Source: Dawidia soli (GTDB lineage Bacteria > Bacteroidota > Bacteroidia > Cytophagales > Cyclobacteriaceae). Taken from it: a stretch of DNA of 64,000 bases. This document shows positions 7,585 through 16,165 of this stretch, one piece after another. The position numbers and the translations under genes are program-made. Below the pieces are notes generated by a model. It ran no database searches. It had not been told where the DNA came from and worked only from the letters and a program-made list of their open reading frames with translations. Each line of letters begins with the position of its first letter. Position 1 is the first letter of the stretch. The stretch covers positions 1 to 64,000 of the forward strand of contig NZ_JAHESC010000009.1 in the NCBI RefSeq assembly GCF_018598185.1. Reading direction: 5' to 3'.

Positions 7585-8484
7585 TTACCGGGATCGCACC
7601 ACAAAGGTAATTTTACCACGCGAGAGCTGCGGCACATTGGCACCTGTACGCGAAAATGTCAGGCGCTCCACAGCAGCACGACAAGCCTTTGCGGCGTCCG
7701 GGCTCAGGCTGTTTTCAGTGATCGTGATCTTTTCCAGTTCGCCGTCAGCGTTCACTACGATATCAAATACAATGCGGCCTGTTTCGTTGTTGGGTACGCT
7801 CGGGCGGGGGATCTCATCCCAGGTCCAGCCATCCAGCGACAGGCTGGAGCCGTCGCCACCATTACCATTGCCCTGCTTACCGTATAATGCCTTGGCATCC
7901 AGCGAACCTTCCGGGTTTCCTTTGTCACCGGTTTTACCTTTATCATCGCCGTGGCTGCCTGGGGTGCCGGCACGGCCTTCGGAAGTCTTGTTTGTGCTGT
8001 TCGTTTGTCCGGAGGGATTATACACCGCATTCGGATTTACCTCCTCCTTGGGCTTCTGCTCCTCTTTCTTCGCTTCAGGCTTCTTCGTTTCGGTAGGTTT
8101 CACCTGCGGAGTCTCCACCGGGCGCTTGGTCTCCTTCTTTTCTTCTTTGACGATCGCCGGAGCATCTTCCTCTTCCGAGGTCACCATCTTCTCGTCAACC
8201 TGCTCTTTGGGAGCAGCCGGTGGCGGTGTCGCTTCCGGCATTTCTGTGCGTTTGGGCTCTTCCGCCTGGGTGCCGCCAGAACCTACCGGCGTTTGCGGTT
8301 GCACATCGCCTCCCCCTTCGGTGTCCAGGCCGAAGTTCAATTCAACACCCGGCTCGCCACCGTACGGTGGATCGGGCGTACGCCAGGCCACAATAAAGAA
8401 CATAGCCAGCAAGGCCACGGCATGGATGCCAACCGAGGCCAAAAAGGCCACCTGTTCGTTCTTTCGTTCCTCTCGCGATGTCAT
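7585..8484 (-). CDS. TonB-like energy transducer
   Basis: A 299-residue inner-membrane protein with a short cytosolic start, one transmembrane helix (about 15-36, VAFLASVGIHAVALLAMFFI), a long Pro/Glu/Lys linker (about 60-165), a Gly/Asn-rich segment, and a C-terminal TonB-like domain (about 225-299) containing GRIVFDIVVNADGELEKITI and ending FVVRSR. Such proteins pass proton-motive energy from ExbB/ExbD to outer-membrane receptors. No exbB or exbD gene lies immediately upstream here; a SPOR gene occupies that place. The YP-box expected near the end of TonB is not obvious, so this is a divergent family member. Confidence 0.82.
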   Translation of the reverse strand: MTSREERKNEQVAFLASVGIHAVALLAMFFIVAWRTPDPPYGGEPGVELNFGLDTEGGGDVQPQTPVGSGGTQAEEPKRTEMPEATPPPAAPKEQVDEKMVTSEEEDAPAIVKEEKKETKRPVETPQVKPTETKKPEAKKEEQKPKEEVNPNAVYNPSGQTNSTNKTSEGRAGTPGSHGDDKGKTGDKGNPEGSLDAKALYGKQGNGNGGDGSSLSLDGWTWDEIPRPSVPNNETGRIVFDIVVNADGELEKITITENSLSPDAAKACRAAVERLTFSRTGANVPQLSRGKITFVVRSR

Positions 8485-8508
8485 ACCCGATGTATAGCAA
8501 AAATGGTG

Positions 8509-9303
8509 CTAGTAACGCACCACCCAAATTTCGTTCCCATAGTCGCCACCTTTCATGCCGTCGGCAGTCGCCTGCGCATCTGCATAGGTGTCCTTCACGT
8601 CTACCGCCAGACGGCTGAACTGGGTCTTGCCAAACGGCGGAATAATGCGGCATACCACGCCGTTCTTGCTCAGCTTCTGCGCGTAGTCCATGATCAGATC
8701 GTCGTCGATCGCGCTGGCGACCACCACGTAGTAACGGCCGGTGCGATCGGTCAATGCCTCTACGCTGCCTTCCTTCGGCGCCAGATTCGCCAGGGAGTCG
8801 GCACGACGACGTTCGTCTTCCTCGCGCTGGGCCGCCTGTGCGGCCGCCAGATCCGCGGCTCGTTTATCCGCCGCCCGCTTATCGGCCTCGGCTTGCGCAG
8901 CGGCCTCCGCTGCCTGCTGACGCGGACGTTCAATACCAAAGTACCAATACGCACCGCCGCCGACAACCACCAGGATCAGCAACGTGATCAGTACCTTCGG
9001 CCATACCGGGGCAGGCTCATCTTCTTCGTACGTATGAACAGGGGCATAAGCGGGATCCTCATCCAATACTTCCTCATCATGGCCAGATACCGGCTCGACA
9101 TACTCCGGCTCGATCGTCTCTTCCTGCTGGGAAGAGTACGATGTATGCGTGCTGGCGGCAGGCTCCTCCTTCGGTGTGGAGGTATCCCGGTTCAGCGGCT
9201 CATACTCTACTTCCGGAAGACCAAAGTTGTCGTCTGATTCCTGATGGATGTTGTCAGTATTTTCGGATGATTGTTCGTCGCTTAGCTTCTTTCTTCTTGC
9301 CAT
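8509..9303 (-). CDS. SPOR-domain protein with one transmembrane helix
   Basis: A 264-residue bitopic protein: an acidic cytosolic region (1-103), one membrane helix (about 104-126, VLITLLILVVVGGGAYWYFG), an Ala/Arg/Glu-rich coiled coil (about 128-172) and a C-terminal SPOR domain (about 186-264, GRYYVVVASAIDDDLIMDYA to IWVVRY). SPOR domains bind denuded septal peptidoglycan glycans, so the protein probably sits at the division site. It is first in the leftward run and has a near-ideal promoter 40-70 bases upstream. Confidence 0.85.
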   Translation of the reverse strand: MARRKKLSDEQSSENTDNIHQESDDNFGLPEVEYEPLNRDTSTPKEEPAASTHTSYSSQQEETIEPEYVEPVSGHDEEVLDEDPAYAPVHTYEEDEPAPVWPKVLITLLILVVVGGGAYWYFGIERPRQQAAEAAAQAEADKRAADKRAADLAAAQAAQREEDERRRADSLANLAPKEGSVEALTDRTGRYYVVVASAIDDDLIMDYAQKLSKNGVVCRIIPPFGKTQFSRLAVDVKDTYADAQATADGMKGGDYGNEIWVVRY

Positions 9304-9342
9304 GTTCTGGTAGTTAGATTTGTAAGAAAATGGTCATTCAGA

Positions 9343-9373
9343 CAAAAATAAGCGAAATTTTGACCATCGCAAA
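9343..9373 (-). promoter_or_regulatory. Bacteroidetes-type promoter for the SPOR-TonB-folC-trmB run
   Basis: On the minus strand, TTTG (9373-9370) is separated by exactly 19 bases from TATTTTTG (9350-9343). This matches the consensus TTTG-N19-TAnnTTTG at all specified positions. It lies 40 bases upstream of the ATG at 9303 and is the clearest promoter in the window. Confidence 0.8.
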
Positions 9374-9401
9374 AATCCTGTACGACTCAGACCGATCTTA
9401 C

Positions 9402-11057
9402 TTAAAAGCTCCACGTGATTCCGGCCAGAGCCTGGAAGCCTCGCACGGGGTAATGCAGGAAGCGCGGGTACTTGTTCGAGGTGATATTGTTCAACTGAAC
9501 GAACGCTGAGAACGTCGGCGAGAACAGATACTCGGCCTTGGCGTTCAGGTCAAACGCCCCATCCAGCTTTACGGTCTTATCCTGGGTCGCATCGTACGCC
9601 TTCATCCCCCCTTGCGCGATCAGGTCCGCCGACAGAATGATCTTCTGGTATATATTGTATGAAGCATTGGCCGTCAGCTTGGTCGTCGGGCGATGATACA
9701 CCTCGTCCAGGTCGCCGGCGTTATAGCCGTAGAAGTCACCGCGCAGCATGAACTTCACCTGCTCCGACTGCGCATAGCTCAACGCCGCATAGAGGTTGGT
9801 ACGTTTAACGGTACCTTTGTCATACACCGTATAGAACTTCTCCTGATCTTCCACCCCATTCACATACGAGTACAGGTTCTTCAACGTCGACAGCGACAAG
9901 CCGGCATGCGCCGCTACTTTGTTACCCAGGCGGGCGTTGATGCCTACACCAAAGTCAAGTGTTTTGTTCGTATGGAAAACCGCGATATCCGGCGCTACCC
10001 ACAGGTTCTCATACGATAAAGTCTGCAACGACACTTTTTCAATCCCCCCCGTCAGGAAAGCCACCGCGTCCACGGTCGGGCTAAGCGGATATGTCGCCCG
10101 CACGTCCGGATATACGTGCAGGTCTTTCGAATCGATAGAATCGTTTTCATACGCCACCACAAATCCGACGCTGAGCTTGAGATCTTCCGCCGCGGGAAAG
10201 TTATAGGTTGGGTTCACCACAAACAGGCTCCGGGGCTTGGCATCGATGTGCGCGTCCTTGCGGGTGATGACGGTATAGTCCGCCTTCAGACCGAGCTTGG
10301 AGTCCTCATCGATCTCGTACGAGGCCCCGAAGTTGAGGCCTACCTCGGTCTCACGGGCATCGAACTTGTCCGCCAGGTAGCTAAAGCCAGCACCGAGCTT
10401 GTAGGCAAAGTCGGAGTTTTTAGCGTTGGAAATAGCGCCCGCCAGCTTAAAGATATTATAGGCCTGTTTCAGCGTATCACGGCTCACCGGTACATCTTCC
10501 GGATAGCCATAAAAATGGGTGGTGCGATTCTCGAAGCCGACATTTCCCGACAGCGCAATCGCTTCGCTAAACGAGCTACCCGCCAGCGAGATGCCCGTCG
10601 TGCCACTGCCTGAATTCTTGCCGTCGACCGGGCCTTTCCCCGAGCTGTGATGGTACAAATAGGCCCCCAGCAGCTTGTTCTTATCCTTACGGGTATTGAG
10701 GTATGCCTCCAGCAACGGCGACGAGTAATTGCCATACCCCAACCGCAGATAACCGCCATGCACATCGCGCGAAGTCTCCTGCTTGAGTTTGAGCGGACGC
10801 ATCTGCGTCGTTACCTGCGGCGCCTGGAAGCTGAACGACTGAAAGTCGTACGTCATCGGGCCCTTGATATTCTCTGCCGGCCGGGGCGGGATCTTTTCAA
10901 AGTTCCGGTTTGCCTTGCGCAACGTATTCTCCCGTACCTTCTCGATCACTATTTCCCGGGACTCCAGCTCGCCGGTTTCATCCTGCGCCAGGGCGCCAAA
11001 CGATAAGCCCACCAGCATCAGCATCAGGGCAGATATTTTTAGAGTACGATATATCAT
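9402..11057 (-). CDS. Plug-less TonB-receptor-like outer-membrane beta-barrel
   Basis: A 551-residue protein starting at the ATG at 11057, which gives a clean signal peptide (MIYRTLKISALMLMLVGLSF, then GALAQ) and a 22-base gap after the upstream gene. An earlier ATG at 11105 would add 16 residues ahead of the signal peptide. The mature protein has a short charged leader, then alternating amphipathic strands rich in aromatic residues (for example GYLRLGYGNYSSPLLEAYL) and ends in Phe (LAGITWSF), the usual outer-membrane insertion signal. No plug domain or TonB box is visible, and 551 residues is short for a TonB-dependent receptor. It is probably co-transcribed with the upstream TPR gene. Confidence 0.75.
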   Translation of the reverse strand: MIYRTLKISALMLMLVGLSFGALAQDETGELESREIVIEKVRENTLRKANRNFEKIPPRPAENIKGPMTYDFQSFSFQAPQVTTQMRPLKLKQETSRDVHGGYLRLGYGNYSSPLLEAYLNTRKDKNKLLGAYLYHHSSGKGPVDGKNSGSGTTGISLAGSSFSEAIALSGNVGFENRTTHFYGYPEDVPVSRDTLKQAYNIFKLAGAISNAKNSDFAYKLGAGFSYLADKFDARETEVGLNFGASYEIDEDSKLGLKADYTVITRKDAHIDAKPRSLFVVNPTYNFPAAEDLKLSVGFVVAYENDSIDSKDLHVYPDVRATYPLSPTVDAVAFLTGGIEKVSLQTLSYENLWVAPDIAVFHTNKTLDFGVGINARLGNKVAAHAGLSLSTLKNLYSYVNGVEDQEKFYTVYDKGTVKRTNLYAALSYAQSEQVKFMLRGDFYGYNAGDLDEVYHRPTTKLTANASYNIYQKIILSADLIAQGGMKAYDATQDKTVKLDGAFDLNAKAEYLFSPTFSAFVQLNNITSNKYPRFLHYPVRGFQALAGITWSF

Positions 11058-11079
11058 TCCTTTCAAGGTCAGCAAATCA

Positions 11080-14000
11080 TCAATTGTTTTCGAGCGTGTC
11101 GGCATCCAGCGCCTTTTGTTTTTCAGCCTCCGTCTGCTCCAGTTGCTTGAGCTTCGTCCTGGCTTCGTCCTTGACGGCCTGCAGGGGGAACTTGTCGATC
11201 AGCGACTGCAGCGTGGCCCGCGCCTGGAAGACATTATTCTGGGCCACAAAGTTGTCAGACATCAGCAGGAACGCCTTCCCCACCCATACCTCGTACGCCG
11301 CAAAGTCATTAGACAAGCTCACCAGCGTCTCATAGCATTGTTTGTATTCCTTTTGCGTATAGAACACCTTTGCCAGCAGGTATTTCGCCTCCGCGCCATA
11401 TTCGTCGCGCGCGGCGTTCAGGGTATTCAGGAACTCATCCTTTGCCGTATCATAGTCCCCGCGCGCCAGGGCCGTCTTGCCCAGGTACAACGACGCCTTG
11501 TTCTGCGCACCGGCATTGATATTACCCCGCTCGATGATCGTACGCGCATAAACGTCGGCCGAGTCATACTGCGCTTGCAGGTAAAATGACTCCATGAGCC
11601 CCGACCAGGCGTTGTATTGCTCCTTTTTATTGACCGCCATGCGCTCCAGGCGATGATATGCCGAAATCGCCTCGGCATAGCGGTTCTGCGTAAAGTTGAT
11701 CTCGGCCATGCGCGCCACCACCCGGCTGCCCATGGTAAAGGTGCGGTCGTTGCTCAAGCTGGTGTAGATCGGCATGGCCTTGTCAAACTCTTGCAACCGG
11801 AAGTGCGACTCCGCCATGTAGTAATTCGCTTCCTGCGCGTGCGACGTCTGCGGATACGACGACAGGAAGTTCCGCAGGCTCACCATCGCCTTCTGGTATT
11901 GCTGGTCGAAATAGAGGTTCTTGGCAGCTTCGTATTCAACGCTCTCCAGGCTGGTGTTCGACGGGTTGGCCCGCTTGAATTGCGCCAGGTAGTTTTCGAA
12001 ATCGCCTGACCGCCCCGCCAGGTTCAGCGCCTCTTGCAACGGCATCAAAGCCTCCTGCGCCGCCGGGTGGTTCGGGAACTGCTGAATAACCGTAACATAG
12101 TCCTGAATAGCCTTATCCGGCTGCTTCAGGTTGGAATACGAGGCCGCCCGGCGCATATAGGCGTGTGGCAGGTACGGCGACGAAGGGCTCTCGCGGATCA
12201 GCGTCGACAGGCCATCCACCGAGGCAGTATAGTTGCCTTGCTCGATCTCGTACTGCGCACGCTGAAAGATCGCCTCGTCACGGTATTGCGACTTGGGATA
12301 ATTCCGGATCAGCTCTGTAAACTGGTTGCGGGCCTCGGCATACTTGCGCTGAATGCCGTTCATAATACCTCCCTGCAACAATACATAGTCGTGCTCCGAC
12401 GAGCTCATCGCCTTTGCGCGGTTATAGGTATTCAACGCCTCGTCGTATTGTTTGCTTACATAATAACAATCTGCCAGGCGGATCATCCCGTCGGCATAGT
12501 TGGGCGTGTTCTTGCTGCCTTTGTTGACAAACTCCCGGAAGTTTACCAGCGCCTTGTCGTACCCCTTGGTATTGTAAAACGCATAGCCCAGACCGTAACG
12601 CGTCTTCAACGCCACCTCGGCATCGGCCGCGGCACCCAGGTTGACAACCTTCTGGTAATGCGGAATGGCCTCGGTATAGCGCTCACTGACCGAGTAGGCC
12701 TCGGCGATCCAGAAGCTGGCCAGCGCCGTATACTTCGGATCGCTCGGGTATTCCAGCGACTTGGTGAAATACTGGATCGCCCCGGCATAATCTTCTTTAT
12801 TAAAGAGCTCGGACCCCTTCAGGTACGCCGCCTTCTGATACGCCTGGTTCACATAACTATTGCGCGAAGGCAGCGCCTCGATGTACTCGATCGCCTTGTT
12901 AAAGTTATTGCCATTGATATAGGCCTGTGCCAGCAACTCTTTGGCCTCGTTGGCGTGCACTCCTGTCGGAGCGTTTTTCAAGTACCGCTCAAACTCGGCA
13001 ACCGCCTGGTCCTGCTTGCCGGCATCATACGATACCTTGGCAAACTGGAAGGCGCTTTCCTCTGCCAGCGATGCATCCTTGGGGTTCTTGCGGGCATAGT
13101 CAAAGGCGTTTAGCGCCAGCGGCTTGTTCCCTTGCTTCAGGTGCAGAATGCCCAGGTAATACGACGCATAATAGCTTACCGTGTCCTTTGAGGCCGCCGC
13201 TTTTTCCAGGAACTCGATGCCACGGGCGGTATTGCCGGTAGCATAGTGCGCATAGCCGGCCCGGAACAGCAGGCCACTTTCGGCTTTGGCGTTGTTGGTA
13301 AAGTACTTTTCATATGCCTCGATGGCCTTCTTAAAGTCGCCCTTATAATAATACGCCTCCGCCACTAGCATCGAGATCTCTTCGGCATGGGTCAGGTCGG
13401 TACGCGACTTGAGCTGGTTGGCATACTCGATCAGGGTGTCGTAGCGCTTCTGCCGGTAATATACGTTGGCGATCAGTGTCGGCACGATGGGGGCATACGA
13501 CGGACTGGTCTCCGCCTTCTTCAGGTCTGTCAGCGCTTCGTCAAACTGGCCCTTGGAGTATTCAATAAAACCGGCATAATAATTCGACGCCGCCGTGTAC
13601 GAGTTGCTCTGACGTTTTACAAAGTTGAATTGCTCCAACGCCTCGTCGAGCTTCTTCTGGTTGAAGTAGCTATAGCCCCATTTGAAGTGGCCCTCGGCCT
13701 GCTGGTCGGCCGTCAGCGCCGGAAAGTTAACCTTCTTAAAGTAGTTCGAGGACTTTGTAAAATTACCTTCGCCGTAAAACGATACCGCCAGGTCATAATA
13801 CGCGGTCGATGCCTTGGGGCTCGACGGATAGCGATCGATAAAGTCGTCGATCAGCTTCTCGCCGTCGCGGTGCCCCAGGTTCAACGCGCTGAAGGCTACA
13901 TAATATTCCGCTTCACCGCGGCGGGGATCGAGGGGCGGCGCCTGCGCCAGGAATTCAGAGAATACCTGCCGGGCCGCGCCATAGTTCGAATGCTCCAGCA

Positions 14001-14112
14001 ATTCCGTGCCGCGATGATAAAGCTTCTCGACATTCTGCTGCGAGAGCTGATCCTGGGCCAGCACACTGGACGCGATACAAGCAAAGAACAAAAGGGCTAT
14101 ATACCTGTGCAT
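11080..14112 (-). CDS. Large periplasmic tetratricopeptide-repeat protein
   Basis: A 1010-residue exported protein. The ATG at 14112 gives a good signal peptide (MHRYIALLFFACIASSVLAQ); the longer frame begins with TTG and is disfavoured. The rest is a nearly unbroken superhelix of TPR units, many with the form ..A..YY.G....A...Y..., for example AEAYYYKGDFKKAIEAYEKY and RLADCYYVSKQYDEALNTYN. I estimate more than twenty repeats. It ends with a Lys/Glu helix. The next gene is a plug-less outer-membrane barrel, so it probably acts as a periplasmic scaffold for that protein (inference). Function is not established. Confidence 0.8.
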   Translation of the reverse strand: MHRYIALLFFACIASSVLAQDQLSQQNVEKLYHRGTELLEHSNYGAARQVFSEFLAQAPPLDPRRGEAEYYVAFSALNLGHRDGEKLIDDFIDRYPSSPKASTAYYDLAVSFYGEGNFTKSSNYFKKVNFPALTADQQAEGHFKWGYSYFNQKKLDEALEQFNFVKRQSNSYTAASNYYAGFIEYSKGQFDEALTDLKKAETSPSYAPIVPTLIANVYYRQKRYDTLIEYANQLKSRTDLTHAEEISMLVAEAYYYKGDFKKAIEAYEKYFTNNAKAESGLLFRAGYAHYATGNTARGIEFLEKAAASKDTVSYYASYYLGILHLKQGNKPLALNAFDYARKNPKDASLAEESAFQFAKVSYDAGKQDQAVAEFERYLKNAPTGVHANEAKELLAQAYINGNNFNKAIEYIEALPSRNSYVNQAYQKAAYLKGSELFNKEDYAGAIQYFTKSLEYPSDPKYTALASFWIAEAYSVSERYTEAIPHYQKVVNLGAAADAEVALKTRYGLGYAFYNTKGYDKALVNFREFVNKGSKNTPNYADGMIRLADCYYVSKQYDEALNTYNRAKAMSSSEHDYVLLQGGIMNGIQRKYAEARNQFTELIRNYPKSQYRDEAIFQRAQYEIEQGNYTASVDGLSTLIRESPSSPYLPHAYMRRAASYSNLKQPDKAIQDYVTVIQQFPNHPAAQEALMPLQEALNLAGRSGDFENYLAQFKRANPSNTSLESVEYEAAKNLYFDQQYQKAMVSLRNFLSSYPQTSHAQEANYYMAESHFRLQEFDKAMPIYTSLSNDRTFTMGSRVVARMAEINFTQNRYAEAISAYHRLERMAVNKKEQYNAWSGLMESFYLQAQYDSADVYARTIIERGNINAGAQNKASLYLGKTALARGDYDTAKDEFLNTLNAARDEYGAEAKYLLAKVFYTQKEYKQCYETLVSLSNDFAAYEVWVGKAFLLMSDNFVAQNNVFQARATLQSLIDKFPLQAVKDEARTKLKQLEQTEAEKQKALDADTLENN

Positions 14113-14220
14113 GAGTTCGGGATACGATTTAAGATTAAACAGCGCTGCCAAAATTTTATTGCAAATAAAGAACCAAAAAAGCGCCTAAAAAAATAGAGTA
14201 CGCTGTCCACACGGACTTAA

Positions 14221-14255
14221 ATATAGTGCCACACTATACGAATGTGCAACTATAT
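14221..14255 (-). terminator. Terminator-like hairpin downstream of holA
   Basis: ATATAGT (14221-14227) pairs with ACTATAT (14249-14255), with a further four pairs inside after a small internal loop. It starts 21 bases past the holA stop. The T-tract is poor, so it may be an attenuator or a weak terminator ahead of the TPR gene. Confidence 0.35.
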
Positions 14256-14275
14256 AGCAGATTTGCTTCGTGTGA

Positions 14276-15298
14276 TCAATGCATCAGACGCCATACCAAC
14301 TCCCGGAAGATCTGCCCGTCGTCGGCAGAACCCGTGTTGACACCTTTCAACTTCAGGTCGGCATCTTTAATGCTGGAGATGTTATCGATGATCTTAGAGA
14401 CAGGATATTGACGTAAAGCCAAGCTGTAATCACGTACAGCATAGGGGCTCACTTTCAGTTCACTAGCCAAACCTTTATCAGACTTGTCAGAAGCCTGGCT
14501 TGCCATCAATGCCTTGCTGAAGAACGAGAACAGGTAGGCCACCGCCGGTATCATCGGGCTCTTCTTGGTATTGCTTTCAAAGTAGTTAACGATCTTGTTG
14601 GCCAGTAACGTATCGCGTTGCAGGATGGCCTTCTGCAATTCAAAAATGTTGTATTCTTTACTCACCCCCACCTGTGCCATCACGCGCTCGGCGGTAATGC
14701 TTTCGCCCGGCGGCAGCGAGATCACCAGCTTGTCAACCTCGTTGGCCAGGCGGTTCAGATCGTTGCCGACAAACTCGCACAAGGCCTGCATGGCCCGGTC
14801 GTCCATGGCGATCTTCTTCTCCTTGACATAATCGGACACGAACTCCGGCAACTGGTTGTCGTATAGCTTCTTGGTGTTGATCGTCACCGCCAGCTGATCG
14901 ATCTTCTTCCCAAGCTCTTTGCGTTTATCGAGGCTCTTGTGTTTGTGACAAAATACCAGCACCGTACTCGGCACCGGCTTGGAGAGATAATCCAGCAGCA
15001 GCTTCGCGCCGATGTCCTTACCCAGGTCCTGAATATCCTGTGCCTCTTTTACAATCACCACCTGCCGTTCCGACATCATGGGAAATCGCCGCGCATGCGT
15101 CAGGATCGTCGCCATCGTCACGTCCTTGCCATACACCACTACCTGGTTAAAGCCCCGCTCGCCATCCGACAGCACGTGACCCTCCACATAATCGGCCACG
15201 ACATCGATGTAAAAGGTCTCCTCCCCCTGCAAAAAATACACCGGGGCATATTTCCGCCCTTTCAGGTCGGTCATGATCTTTTTGACAGCTGCATCCAT
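14276..15298 (-). CDS. holA: DNA polymerase III subunit delta
   Basis: A 340-residue clamp-loader subunit that opens the beta clamp. The N-terminal AAA-like domain shows APVYFLQGEETFYID (about 18-32, the degenerate P-loop region), RRFPMMSERQVVIVKEAQD and STVLVFCHKHKSLDKRK. The C-terminal collar region includes VGNDLNRLANEVDKL and SKEYNIFELQKAIL. Length and order fit the family. It is monocistronic: an 11-bp-period repeat array and the rhomboid gene lie upstream, and the periplasmic TPR gene follows after 163 bases. Confidence 0.93.
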   Translation of the reverse strand: MDAAVKKIMTDLKGRKYAPVYFLQGEETFYIDVVADYVEGHVLSDGERGFNQVVVYGKDVTMATILTHARRFPMMSERQVVIVKEAQDIQDLGKDIGAKLLLDYLSKPVPSTVLVFCHKHKSLDKRKELGKKIDQLAVTINTKKLYDNQLPEFVSDYVKEKKIAMDDRAMQALCEFVGNDLNRLANEVDKLVISLPPGESITAERVMAQVGVSKEYNIFELQKAILQRDTLLANKIVNYFESNTKKSPMIPAVAYLFSFFSKALMASQASDKSDKGLASELKVSPYAVRDYSLALRQYPVSKIIDNISSIKDADLKLKGVNTGSADDGQIFRELVWRLMH

Positions 15299-15340
15299 AC
15301 GCGTAGAAACCGCAAATATGAAATAAAATGAGGATTTTGC

Positions 15341-15348
15341 TATCTTTG
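15341..15348 (+). promoter_or_regulatory. Rightward TAnnTTTG element pointing into the repeat array
   Basis: The plus strand reads TATCTTTG, a full -7 match, with TATG 20 bases upstream in place of TTTG. There is no plus-strand gene before 16912, so a transcript would cross the 11-bp repeats and run antisense to the rhomboid gene. It may be a chance match in an AT-rich gap. Confidence 0.25.
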
Positions 15349-15395
15349 CGCACGTAAGTTTATTCTCACAACACCGTTTTGATCCATCACGTTAC

Positions 15396-15493
15396 AGTGA
15401 CCTTTTAGCGACCATACAGCGACCTTATAGCGACCTTATAGCGATATTCAGCCATACCAAAGCCATACATAAGCAAGGGATAAGCCGCAGCAA
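15396..15493. repeat. 11-bp-period tandem repeat array between holA and the rhomboid gene
   Basis: Nine consecutive units begin with AG and are 11 bases long, except one of 10. The core units are AGCGACCATAC (15407), AGCGACCTTAT (15418) and AGCGACCTTAT (15429), two of them identical. The outer units (AGTGACCTTTT at 15396; AGCCATACCAA, AGCCATACATA, AGCAAGGGATA and AGCCGCAGCAA from 15450) are diverged but keep the phase. GGGATAA (15477) and TTATCCC (15496) at the right end form a 7-bp hairpin 17 bases past the rhomboid stop, which may act as a weak terminator. Confidence 0.7.
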
Positions 15494-15518
15494 CGTTATC
15501 CCAAACCTATCAAAAGAT

Positions 15519-16079
15519 TCAAACCTTCTTCTGTTTCGCAAACGTAACCGCGGTAACAATTCCGACCAGCGCCCCCGCAAAATGAGACTCCCACGAAATC
15601 CGCGGATCACTCGGCAGCACGCCATAAAACACCCCGCCATACAACAACAGAACGATCACACTGATAAACAACGACAGAAAATCCCGCCTGAAAATCCCAA
15701 AAAAGATCAGAAAGAACGCCAGCCCATACACCACGCCACTGGCCCCGATGTGATTCGCCGGCCGCGCGAACAACCACACCAGCACGTTCGTCCAGAAATA
15801 GGCGCGCAGGAAAACCACACCGCCGATCCGCGGATAAAAGAAGAACAACACCCAGCCCAAAAACAACACCGGGATGGTGTTCGAGACCAGGTGCAACAAG
15901 TCGCCGTGAATAAGAGGCCCGGCCAGAATGCCGATCAGGCCATGCAGACTACGGGGCTGGATACCATACCAGCTCAGGGGCAGGCCAAAGATGACCTCCA
16001 CATAAAACGCCAGCCACATCAGGAATACAAACCGGATGGGCACTACCGAACTTCCAAAAAACGAGGGTTCTGAAGCCAT
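15519..16079 (-). CDS. Rhomboid-family intramembrane serine protease
   Basis: A 186-residue polytopic membrane protein with about six hydrophobic helices. The rhomboid catalytic set is present: HGDLLHLVSN with N67, GASG with Ser S114 (about 112-115), and His H166 in SHFAGALVG. The start at ATG 16079 gives MASEPSFFGSS; a longer TTG-started frame to 16334 adds 85 residues unlike any rhomboid and would run through the TerB-like gene, so I reject it. It is compact, as in bacterial core rhomboids without extra domains. The substrate is unknown. It lies downstream of the TerB-like gene, 86 bases away. Confidence 0.87.
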   Translation of the reverse strand: MASEPSFFGSSVVPIRFVFLMWLAFYVEVIFGLPLSWYGIQPRSLHGLIGILAGPLIHGDLLHLVSNTIPVLFLGWVLFFFYPRIGGVVFLRAYFWTNVLVWLFARPANHIGASGVVYGLAFFLIFFGIFRRDFLSLFISVIVLLLYGGVFYGVLPSDPRISWESHFAGALVGIVTAVTFAKQKKV

Positions 16080-16165
16080 AAGGGTCACACGCGGGGCAAA
16101 TCCCCCGGGGTGCAAAGATGGAAATTGTACGCTCACATGAAAGCCACCCGGCGTACAAAGACGCA

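Noticed and set aside
7951-9237. 428-residue plus-strand frame opposite the TonB-like and SPOR genes
   Set aside because: Arg/Leu-rich low-complexity translation and no family motif; it shadows two well-supported minus-strand genes.
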